Source: Dipylidium caninum
Taxonomy: Eukaryota > Platyhelminthes > Cestoda > Cyclophyllidea > Dipylidiidae
DNA: 64,000 nucleotides
Assembly (NCBI GenBank): GCA_017562135.1
Contig: QEYB01000282.1
Span: 434,001-498,000 of the forward strand
Direction of reading: 5' to 3'
A program made the position numbers and the translations under genes. The notes under the pieces are model-generated. The model saw only the letters and a program-made list of their open reading frames with translations, was not told the origin of the DNA and searched no databases. Of the stretch, positions 48,001 to 60,000 are shown in pieces (position 1 is the stretch's first letter; every line of letters starts with the position of its first letter).

Positions 48001-51000
48001 CTCAGTTTTACTTCTCAACTACGCTTCACATTAATAAGAAGTAAGGTAGAGAATTTCAAATCGGCAATATTCTGGCCTTCTCCACTGGATTTTTTGCAAA
48101 TTCAGTTGTCTCCCTCCTTGGATGTCCCCTTTGGATCCTCGACAAGACAGGTAAAATGGTTCTTCGTTCACCGAGGCATAACTGCGAGGTCGAGCATATT
48201 TTCGACGTAAACAAAGACTGAGGGGGTTAAAACACCCTCAAGTATGAACGCAAGGTGGTGGGTGGAGCGGATTCTCCTCCCTCGATAAAATTTACTTCAA
48301 ACGATTCTCCACGTACCGAAATGTAGTTAACACGCAGGTTCTAACCCCTCGTGACGGGAGATCTCTCCCAGTCCCCACCGCGGTGTCAAAACACGAAAGG
48401 GGAAAGGAAGTGTTCCCCACCATCTCTAAGTCCACCGAAGTGATTAAATAGCTGGACTCGGAGCGGTATTTTGTGAGAATTTCGTGTTGCAAGAGAATGT
48501 TAATCCTCGAAAAAACAATAACTTTTCGCTTTCTTACTCCTTTCCAGCAACTCATTGCTCATTAATTTGTCCTTGTACCTGAAATGCTAAATATTTACAC
48601 AAGAAATGTAGGAAAAATTAACTGCTTTAATTTTTCTCGTATATTCTCTGATTTTGCGCAAGACAAATAATTTAAAAACGCCAATTCAGTTTTTGGCCAT
48701 TTTTGAAAGGCGACATGAATACTCACGATATACTCTATTTAAATAGACATTACTTGTAGTTATGGCAAACATAAAAAAGTAACTGTTGTCTTTTAGGTTT
48801 TTTTTACTTTTTGCTCGAATTTAACTGTATAGATAGTAGCCTCGGTGGGCATGCCACATTTTGCACACTGCCCACCAAAGTCTCCTCGATGATAATGAAG
48901 GATTTATTTTACGTAGCTTAGAAAATTAGACGGTAAGACGAAGGGCTTCGTGCTTTTGATCCCCCGTCCTCCTCCCCCCTGCCCCCCTCCGGCAATAAAA
49001 CGCCTCGCCGTCCCTCCACTCTCCCCTTTCCACCTTTCTCGCGAAATCTGCAACCCTTTCGACCTTCCTCCCCCACAAGCGAAAATTAATCATTGCTTCG
49101 AACGAATTTCCCTTGTCGTGGGCAAGTTACACTCTGGCTTGGACAGTTGCCATCTCTAGTTTGTCACAGGCTTTGTTGATTTTGCTGCCTCCACTACTAC
49201 TCCACTCCAGCCTCCGTAGGTGCTGCTGCCTGAATTAGGGGAGATGTTGAACTGTTCCCTTCTCAATCTCCACCCACAGACAATTCTGCTGTGTACTTAT
49301 GAGGTTAACCACCTTTATTCACTTCATAAAACACAAAGGTAGCTTGTTCAGTGGAAGAGGAGGCTTAACTTTCATCACTTACCCTCCAACGCAACCACGC
49401 AGGACACAAACACATTCGTCTGACATTTCAGTAAGGACGATTTGTACATATTTGTTGTCACACAGCTCCCATCGGTCGCGTTGATTGTCCTTTTATTGGT
49501 GAGGCAAAGGACCACTTTATTTACAATTGCATTCCGATAATTTGCAGAAGAGGTGACATTCAGTTCTACTTGACGAGGTGTAGGGAAATTTGAGCCGATT
49601 AAGTCGCTGGTGGCCCGAATGCCCAAATCCTCGTCTGCTATGACGTTCGAGAGGGTTGTAGGGCACTTACACTTCCTCCAACCACCTTCTACCCCGAAGT
49701 ACGTGAAAAGCTTCCCCACACACTACCATTTACGGTTAAGTTGTCATTCTACGAAACTATGCGCAAAAAATGGAATTTCCTTAAATACTGAGGCAATAAG
49801 GTGAGATTAATGATGCAGGTCTGAAAACATGCTAATACCAATGTAAACACTCTCTTGGAAATGGGGAAAAAGGGGGCGAGGGGAACAGAAACAAAATAAA
49901 TGTTTGTCAAAATCGGACAGTTTTTCTGGCCTCCTTCGCGCCTATTGGCTACGTTTTCGCCTCCAAGTCTAAAGGGTTCACTTTATTTGTCGCACTTTTA
50001 ACTCATAACCACTGCATATTGCCTTTCTTTTTTGACAAATCGCAGCAGATTAAACCATAGCTAATAGGACAAAATTGTGGATGAAATTGTCTAATACACT
50101 GTCCTTCGCCTTTCGCGTTGGAAGGTTAATTTGTGTCGGCATCCTCCTCTGAAATTGGCCAATCTCTTTTGCCTTCCTGTCTCCCTCTAATTAGTTAATT
50201 CGGCTTCTATTCCTTTTTTTTTCACCTCAGTATTTAATCAAGTTGGCGAAAGGAGATGTTTTGACTCACATAGGAGAATGAAATTAGAATGCCCAATTTA
50301 AAGGGTACACCGAAAGAAGAGGTGCCGCAGTGGAACACCTAAACTCAGTCTTTACATGCTGTTACCATGAGAGCAGGACGGAGGTAGTAACCGTCTGAGA
50401 GGCGCAATATTGTTCCCTTTATGTAACCAATGGTATAAACAAAAAGAGGCAGGCTGACAAGGCATATTCTGGCTGTCATCCTCCCACCTCGGGCGTTGTC
50501 CAGCGGTCCAAGTTTATTGCCACCACGATGATTTGATTGCGTTGACCTGTGTGTGTGTGTGTGTGTGTCTTTGATTGCTTTGATTGCATCTGCCGCGCAT
50601 GCAGAGAAATTATGATGATTAATTTGTGACGCCTTGTTAATTCAGATCCAAGGTGGTAATGTCCCAATCCCAATCCAACGTAGGCGTCGAATGAGGCTGT
50701 ATGAGGAGAACTGCCTCGCCACGGTTCAAATAGTCGAATTTCTGAAAGTATTGCGTCTCTGGCCTCTCATTCGCCTCCCCTACTGTGGGTGGGATGAGGC
50801 CGGAGGACGAAGACTTCCCCCATCTCGTCCCAATATACACAGAAATGCCTTGATGCAAATGTGCATCTCACGCACTGTCATTTTATTTCTAATGAGGTCA
50901 GAGAGGTTAGCTGTGATGATTTACTCATCCTCATGACTGTCCATTTGCCTTCCGTCGGTTAATGGTCCACCTCACTTACACGTTCTCCCAATAGGAGCAT

Positions 51001-54000
51001 CATCATGCTTCCACTCCTCTTTCTCACTCACTGAGAAAGCTTTTCGCGTAGCCTAGGGAGTTGCTAATCCGATTTTCTTGACTTTCACTCACTATCTATA
51101 CTTTTTTTCCTCTAGGGACGATCCCATTATCTACAAACTCCTATTCCGTGTGATTCCACCCCCGGAAGACTCCGTCGGACGCATAGGACCTCGATTTCTC
51201 TGGAGCTTGGTCAGTCTCTCGCGACACAATACCGTCGACCAATCGGCAAGCGGCAGTCCCATCGTAACGCGACTTAACATCGAATCCTACGAGTTCAAAT
51301 ATCTCGCCTTGGTGATTAAGGTAGGATTTTGAGTCTGTTGAGCTGTAACATTCACTTATACTAAATTGACAGCTGGAAAGGAAGTAGAATTAGTAGATAT
51401 ACAAGACAGTATGCCATTTTTCAACATCTCAATCTACTGGCCACTCTGTCCCACCTCGATGGGACGTTTTTATGCGTCAGAGAGGGGATGAAGTTGAGAA
51501 AAGGCGCAAATGACTGATTCGTCGTAATGTCGCCACGTCCTCTGAGTGATGGGGGGCAGAGTTGAGGACGAAGGTTCACCTTTTCTGTCTCCGAGGCTAT
51601 CGCGACTGTTCGGCATCATGTCTTGTCATTTACTTCGATCTTGAAGGAACTCCGTTGCTTCCGAGCACTTGTGACACTGTCATTCGTCAGTCAGTCTTAG
51701 TTTAGCTCTGAGGTAAGGAATCTACGACTTTAAAAGTTCATTAATGTAACGTTACAAAAGGCGTTTGTCTGGAGATGAATGTGGACGACGGTTGAGATGG
51801 TGACCATTCACCTCGTCTCCGACGTTCACGTTCCCGTGTATGGGGAAAACGCTGGGGAAACTTAACGCCATTAGAATTACTTCCATGTTGATCAACTTTG
51901 CATCCCCCATCGTAACCCATTGCGGATTTCAGTGGTGATGTGGTCAGATGTGTTGGTCTACGCTCCAGTTGGAAGAGAAAACGACTTTGTCTCGATATCG
52001 AAATGACTTCCACACGTCTTTCGTAAAATATGGTGCGGTTAACCATCTCGGTCATAAAGGGAGTCGAAAAGACGCTCTCTATTTTCACGAAATAGGCTTT
52101 GAGACGATTCCGAGTGTCGCGAAGACATTGGTGAGTGACCACGTCTTCCTCGACCCGATACACCTCCCACAGCCTTCCCTCCGGCCTACCCGCCCATCCT
52201 CTCCAGGCCTCGATCAAATTACCCACCACACATATGTATTAACATCACTAATTACTGCATCATCAGTGTCACTTCAACTTAATTACTATCCTCTCTAATG
52301 ACTAACTGAATGGTTCTACTTTCCTTTCCCCTCTTCTCTCCTTTCTCCTCCCTTCTCCTCTTTACCACTCGCCTCCTCTCCTCTCTTCTCTCTGTCCCTT
52401 CAGCCCACCTCCACCCATTTTTTGCCTTTACACTCTTCTTTTTCCATACAAACAGGAAAAAAAGTATCACAACGGAAGACAGGAGGCCATTGTTTACCTA
52501 GTCATTCTGTCGTAGAGAAAGGAACAAAAGAATATTTGGGCAAAACACCTGGTTAACTATCAGTGACGCAGTCCCAATGCCTCGGGAGTAGAGATGCGTC
52601 CAAAAATAATGATAATCGAGTGTCTGCACAGAGCAATTGAAGGAGGATAAGATCAGACCACTGCGAGGCAATTAGAGATCCTTTTAGACCACCGATTTGC
52701 CTTCCTACCTGGCGGTGGAGACTTCGGCCGTTTCCTTACAGCCTCTTTTTTCTCCCCCTGCTCCACCTCAACTTCGGTCCCGCTTGGCAAGGCCTTCGGG
52801 AAAAAAAGAGTTGCAGTCGGTCTCGATCGCCACTGTAGTAAGGTCGCGCCTTATCTCTTATTTTCGCCACCTCGGCAACATTCCGCCGCGTAATGGCCTG
52901 ATCACCAGTTGGGGAGAGATGGAATGAAATGAAATGCGAGTTTTAAAAGTACCCGTCAAATATGCAGTCTTTTTTTTAACAAAATTTCAACTGCACTAGG
53001 AATGCGACAGAGATGAAATATCATTGGATGAAAGTGACGAATAAATTTAGACTTATTTGACAAAATTGCCATTTCCGATTTAACGTAACACGAAAGGATG
53101 CAGTTTTATGGCTTGTGCTTTTTCACTTCATTTCGTCTCCGTTCAAAATAATGTCAAAGAAGAAGAAGAAGGAAAAGAAGGTCAAACAATGTAGGATTTT
53201 AAGACGTCAGAAGTGCAGTTTGGCGCTACTGCCCTTCTTGTTCTCCAGTCGACGTCTTTGGTCAACACCGCCGTGCTCTCTGGTCTTCCCATCCGCCATC
53301 CCGTGTGGGTATTCGGCCTGACCCACGGCCACGAGCTGCGCGACGTCACCGCTCGATCCACCTGTCACGCCAGTGATGAGGCTGTGGCTCACTTTCCCCG
53401 CGACTCCTGTTCCGCTGGCCTTGCCTTCTCCGGAGGCGAGTTGGGCGGCTCCGAGGCTCTCTCCCTCGTCGCCAAGGTCGACAGAACAAGTGCGGGCGAA
53501 ACGGTGACTGTTTGGTTCCCCCAACAGCCTTACGGCGTCTCCATGGTTTTGGACAGCTCCAGGAGTGGGTCAAGTTCTGCGTCTATTACCACCTCTACAG
53601 TCACAGGATCACATCCACACCTACTGGAATACTCCACTTCCTCCGTACTTTTGCGTGCTCTCGTCGAGTGAGTGCTTCTACTACTTCTAACTTGGTGCCT
53701 CCCTCGGTGGCATCACGGAATTCAAGAATTTGAGATTTGTCCTTTGTTTATACCAAGCCTGGATTGTTTAATATTGAGACTTCGTCGGAGGTGATACCGT
53801 GTCGATGCATTTCCACAATTCTTGTCCTTGACCGACGGCGAGTGGACTTATAGAATAAGATAACAAAGATAATAACACGACAGTGATTTTTGTGCTGGTG
53901 AAGAAGGCTTCTCATCATCAACAGTAGTGGATAATTTCCTTACTGTTTCCATATGGCATCATCGGCTCAGGTAGGCAACACTTTAGCTGCCTGACGCACA

Positions 54001-57000
54001 GGACGTCCGGTAGATGCATTACCGCGAGTGGAGGAGGCAAGTACAGCCCAATTACTAAACTGTGGCAACCGCCGCCGCTTTTCCAGGATGACTGTTATGC
54101 TGACAGGTCGGCGCTCCATATTAAAACTGACCTAAATACAACTTGTAATAAAAATTACCCCATTCTAATGGTAATTATTACCTGTTGCAACAGATCACGT
54201 GAAAGTGGCGGGCAATTAAGGGGGATTTGGATGTGGGCTGAGGGGCGGAGTGGACTGTGATGAGGTGGGATGTTGGAGCGGCGAAATGAAGGAGAAGACA
54301 CCGTTTTGCCTTAGGGATCGTCTGCTGCCAAGGGCGTTCCAAATGGGCAGAAATAACTGAGTGGTATGGAGAATATTTCGGTAATGGGAGAAGCTTCTTG
54401 TTAGTTCACACCAGTGTATAATTCACATCATTAATCACTGTCATCAGTTTGCCAACTTCGTCTCTCTGTATGCCTTTGGCCCCTAGTCCTGTCCCTCCAA
54501 CAGATACACACTCGATTTGGACAGTCGTTTGTTGTCGCTCCTCCCATCCGACACGGTGACCGACAGAGAAGTCCTAGACGAGGCTCAAGATAGAGAGGGA
54601 AACCTGTGAACCTTCTCCTTCCCCCCCTCCATCCCTTCTTACGCTAGGGAACATTACAAGTCCACTTATTGTGCAATAAAACTTAAGGACGTTCGGATGG
54701 TCACTTCTCTGTGTCGGTTCTTAGCAAAAGGACTGGTGGGAAGGGGGCCAAGTGCTAAAACTATGTATAATGCTAAGTTTCGGAGGCAAACATTCAATTA
54801 TTAGAACGTTCCCCTACTGTCGCCTTTCTCTTTCCACAATTTCAACGCCTCGTCACGAGTTCAACGACGCAGTGTGTTGGTAAAAGTGCCTGTCAACTGC
54901 CTTTCGGTACCGGTTTAACTTTCGCTTCCAACCTTGAGGGAGAAGATGAGAATATGCGTGAGCATCTAAACTACTAGAAGTGTGAGAGAAGACTGAATTC
55001 GAAAAAAGAGGAGCTTCACTTATCAATCGCCTGGGATCTGTCCGCTTCTCGTTACTTTTCCTTTCAGCTCTCAGCAGACTGCACAAAGTTCTGCCGGTCC
55101 ACAGGCTACCGCCTCTCATTTTCATTTTCAACAGGCTCGACTGCGAGTTTTCGCTCGGTGAGTCTCCGCCCTTTCTTGACACTGCTGCGGTAAAAGAATG
55201 CCCAGATGGGTGGGGTGGCGTCCGGGGCGGGTGGGGTGTTTGTTGCCCTCCAAATGACTCGACCGCCCATGTCTCGGCCAATTTTTTAGGTGACTTTTCA
55301 ACTCATTTTCTCAGCCAGACAGCTTCATCCTCGCCTTCAAGCTTGTCATTGCCCTGTTGGGTTTAGGCCATCGGGGTACAAAAGGCAAACTCCCACTCTT
55401 CCCCATCCCATTCTAACTCGCCTTTACAGTTAATATAACCGTTTTTGCCCCCCATGATTCATTGCTTTAAGCGCCTACATAATTAATGCCAAATTAAGAA
55501 CTGGATAGGAATCCGGTATCTTGCCTCGGTCTAGCCTTTCCACCACAGCTAACGGAGGTGGAACCACCTTTCCTCCCACCCTAACACATACCTGTTGGCT
55601 TCATTTTAATGGTCAAGTGAGAGGAAAGTCGCCCTTCCCCTTCGCCTTTCCCTCCACCGTCTCCCTTCTTTCCTCGTGGAAGAGACTTTCAACCTCTTGA
55701 CCTGAATGTTTGAATAACTCTGTGATCTCATGCATTCATCTGTTCGATTGGAAGGTTCCTGCGTTGGAAAACCAACCAGCCCTTTTCCAACCTATAAAGA
55801 AGTCAGGCAGTTTAGGGGAAAAGAGTTATCTGTTACTTTGAAGTTTTTAATGGCAAAAGCTATAAAGTGTGGGAGAAGAGAAGTTTATATAGTTTTTTCT
55901 AACTTCGGAATAAACGCAATTATATCCTCTCACACAGAAATTCTAGCATCTAGGGTCACCGCGATTTCTCCCCACCTCGTAGATGTCGATCTTCGACATG
56001 TGATCTGTCGAAAACCGAAATATCCCCCTCTGATGGGGAGACATATCGTGCCAGGGTGTGGAGATTTGCATGAGCCATATTGCCAACTTTAACCATTCTC
56101 CTCCAAAAAAGGGCAGATGATTAAACACCTTTTTACCCTTCTCGCCTAATTCCATTTCACTACCTCCTAAATATCACCTTTTAACTGGGTTATTTGCAGT
56201 TTTTAATAACGACACAGAATGAAGATAATCTCTACTTTCGGCTGGGCTGACAATGTAATTTGATAAGGCAGCTATAAGGCAGCTACTGAGACCTGAGCAC
56301 ATGGAAAAATTGTTGATTAGTAGCAGCCGGTAGGTCGAAATTCAATCATGATTGCTACTTTTAACTTTCATACTTTTTGGAAAAGTAGGCTCTCTTGTAA
56401 TGATTAGGTAGCTGGGAGTTGGGTGATCTTCTCCTTGCCTCGAAAGTGTCAATCGATGATTTGCACACTTAAAGGCAATTGGTCGGTCGGGGGGGGGGGG
56501 AGTCTGGCACCCTTTTGTGCGATGTGAGGTGAGAGGACTCGTTATCCCCCAATCAGGCCGCCCTTCTGCGCACCTTTGGCATTGTGCACTCATCGCTGTG
56601 AGGCAGAACAACGGCATTCCTCCTCGTTTTTACTTAACCAAGAAAAAACAAGTAGGCCATAGAAATTGTGCTCTCAACACCTATTTCTACCCTGACAACT
56701 TCGTGGGGTCTGTCCTGCCCTTCCAATCCCTTCATATTTAGTCTAATGTGGTGGGAATCGTGGGATTTTGGCGGGTAAATAAGTTCTTTCCTCTCTTGCC
56801 CTCTGGCTCTCTCTTTGCCCCTTTCGGACATCGCGGGTATGCGAGAGAATCCCTCCAACCTTTACTACGTTCGAGTCCAACTCAATGCACGCACGTACGC
56901 ACGCACGCAAACGCGCGCTCAAAACAAATCAATAACGGCCAAGCGGGAAGCGTTTGTGCACCGCGGGCCATTTAAAGACGCCTCGGCTGGCTCCTATTGG

Positions 57001-60000
57001 TCAACTATTTTGGGATGGTGCGCACGTGTGTTGATACGCTCCCGGGGGCAGGAGAGCAAACAGGAACTCCGGCAAGAGGTGGTAGAGCGAGAGAGAGAGA
57101 GAGGGAGGCAGAGGTAGAGTGCGAGATGAGGAAGGGAAGGAGGAAGGAGATGAAGGAAGGGAGGGAAGAAGGAAGGAAGGAAGTCGCACTGGAATATTGC
57201 CTTCCTCCTTTTCCTGGCCTCCACTGTCTTCTTCACACAGCTCTTACGATTAGACTTAAATCCCTAAAAGTAAATGCTCCCCATTGCCGCACTTAGGTTC
57301 GTTATTAACGAATTCGCCTTCTCCTTCAGTTCCGGCAAAGTGGCGTGCTGGGGACAGGTGCTTGCTGCATTTAAGGCCCCATTGTCTAATGGACGTTGAT
57401 ACAGGGAAAGACCACGCTGGTATGGCGTGTTGCAGTTTGTCCAATAGCAGGCGAAAAGCAAGCGTAAACAGTGCTTCAGAACCTAAAATAACCTAACCAA
57501 GGAAACGGATGAAATTGGAGAGGAGAGGAAGAGAATGGAATTTGGACATCTTCTCGAGCTCTTTCCCATCAAACAGGGTGTAGGCTGAATTGAGGCGGCT
57601 TTACTAGCGTAGCGCAGGAAGACCTCGGAGGTAGAGCGGTGAGGGGCCGACGTGGCTTGGAAGCCAATTCGCGAACAAGGAACACACACACACACATGCC
57701 AAGACTGCAAACAACGCTTTAAAGCTCAGCAAAACAAGTGGGAGAGTTTATTACACGTCTTTGGGGTGGTTACGCCAGAGAGGTTAACTTTGTGCTGTGG
57801 CAAGAGTAAATGATTGCGCTTGACGATGAGCTTGAGGGTGGATTTAGAGACTGGGGAAGAGGGAAGAAGAGATCATTCACCCGCCTGCCTCAACCCCCTC
57901 CCTCAACCTCCTTCTTTCCACTAGCGAAGAAAGACGGAAAGATGCTTTATTGTTTGATCGTGCGGAGAGGAATCTGCCCTCGCCTATGAAGATGAGTAAG
58001 TTGACCGGTACCGAAAGTCCACTTACGTAAAAGAAGGAAAAGTGATCCTTTACGTGTGCTCAAATTATTCGTGTCTTCTTAAAGTTTAAAATGATTTCTT
58101 TGATTAATTAATTAAAAGAAAGGGAGGTCGGAGGAGTTGGAAATTTTTGCCTCACGGGGAAAATTTAAAGTGTAACTTTAAAAGTACCTCCCTCGGTGGT
58201 TTCCATTGGTCAGCGAATGTGACGGCGAGGGGAGATGGCTTTTGAAAACTGATGACTGGTTGAAACTTTGTCCGTGGGAACCTTGAAATAGGTCCTCAAT
58301 TTTTTTTACGCTTACAGTCGTCTTCTTTTTGAACGGTACATTGTCAACTTCTAGATTTTATTTCGCTCTTAATTGACCCTCGTTGTTTCAGATTCTCCAC
58401 GGGTAGTTATCGGCCCGCCTCTGCCAACGAGTACACCCATTCATCCTCGGAGGAGGCCTCTACTAGTCCGCCCCTAGACGTCACCGAGCTGACGGCTCAT
58501 TGTCTCCGCTTGGAATATGACAACGAGGCTGTCGGCGCACTCAACGTGGATGACAGTGTGACTGCTCCAGCGCGTCTTGTACTAGTCGATGAAGTGAGAG
58601 ACTCAAAGGCGTTTGGTGGCCTCCAGACAGCGACTCGGGTCTGGCTGGTGGGACAGAGGCCTGGACGAGTTAGAGTGAAGATAGCCTCGGTGAGTGATTC
58701 ACCGCTGGTGAAGACGGCGTTGCCGACATCTCTGGCGCGATTGAGAAAACAACAGAATCACCTACAACAGCAGCAGCATCAGCAGCGGTCTCAAATGAAG
58801 GAGCGTGGAGGCGGTGGCGTGTGGGAGTCTCCACAGATGCAGGCAATCTGGCTCACCGTGACGGACAACGACTGGGTCTGGCCGGTTGGAATTACGGCTC
58901 AACTCGTCACAGGTATCAACCTCTCTTGACTGGTTATTTGATCTCCCCTTCTGCCAACTTAGTGGCAAGTGTGAGACACCGACGATGAGCTACCTTCTTT
59001 TTCTTCTTTTTCTTTCTTCTTCTTCCCCTTCTCCTAGGCCTTTTCTGTTCTTCTTCCCTTTTGTCCCATTCCTCCCTCCACCAGGGTTTCCTACCAGTAC
59101 GCAACGTTTATATCTGTTCTAGGGACGAAGAGTGATTAAAACATTCACCAGCTCCGTAATAAAGTTCGCGGCTGCCGAGCCCCTTCGAGTGACTGACAAA
59201 GTCATCCCGGCGCCACTTTGCACCGAGTAGCGTAATTGGCAGGAGAGAGAGAGAGACCGCGGGTGGGCAGGGCGAGTTCACCGCCTCAGTATGTTTATTT
59301 GTCAGAGTTATCCATTCTTCACAGAAACAAACAAACGGACCTGTTGTGCGGCCTTGTACTGCAGTGAGGTTGACTGTTCGTTTTTTCACCTGTTTGTCTA
59401 TCTGTTTGGGTACTCCCCTGCTGCATCCACCCGTTCCCTCATATATCACGGAGCGCGGGATCAGCCCCCACAACCTCGCCTGCCCACCGAAATTGCGCAT
59501 GTGTTAGTAGTTTGGGCTCGTACTTCGCCCCGCCCCATGGTCGCCGGCCTAATGGCGGGGGCATCTGTTGGACTAAGTTCGCGATGTACGCGAAATTGTG
59601 ACATCGTTTCGCCATGAAGAAGAAGAAGACATTGAAACCGCGGATATGTTTGAATGGGGAGAAGTTTTGCGAAGAAATCAACAAACTCTCTGACTGTCCG
59701 AATGATCAAAGAACGAAGGGAATGGGGACGAGGGGAAAGGGACGGCGGTGAATGAATCTCCATCCGGTAATTAATCCACCTCTCCCCCTCCCCCTCTCCG
59801 TTTAAGATCTTACTGTGACAGTCACGCAACAAGATCGGTCGGAGAATAAGCTAGCCTCCAGTACAGCGCCTTTCTACCGCCAAACGTCGAAGCGACCAAA
59901 AGCGGAATCAGGCTTTACCTTCTACACCGCGCATATTCGCTTCTCGGGGAGTCGGGTGGGCCGAAGCAGGGGAGCTCCCCTTGGACCGAGTTTGGGCCCA

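Larger units (their letters stand above)
46138..51115 (+). other. TMEM132 intron 2 (about 5 kb)
   Basis: Runs from the GTCTGT donor after Asn-Glu-His-Phe to the TTTTTTCCTCTAG acceptor. It contains a TG microsatellite and several minus-strand frames that look partly coding (about 46.9-47.1, 47.8-48.0, 48.3-48.5 and 49.4-49.7 kb). No plus-strand TMEM132 exon was recognised inside, and the flanking exon phases already match. Confidence 0.7.
53668..58391 (+). other. TMEM132 intron 4 (about 4.7 kb)
   Basis: Bounded by a GTGAGTG donor and a TTGTTTCAG acceptor with matching phase 2. It contains G-run, ACGC, purine-rich and CA simple repeats. Open frames here (for example 54853-55281 minus, 55730-56092 plus) have no convincing splice borders or protein character. 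Confidence 0.75.

Noticed and set aside
54853..55281. 142-codon minus-strand frame in TMEM132 intron 4
   Set aside because: Ser/His/Arg-rich without splice borders or recognisable domains; too little support to call a gene.
55730..56092. 120-codon plus-strand frame in TMEM132 intron 4
   Set aside because: No acceptor/donor that fits TMEM132 phases and no protein family character.
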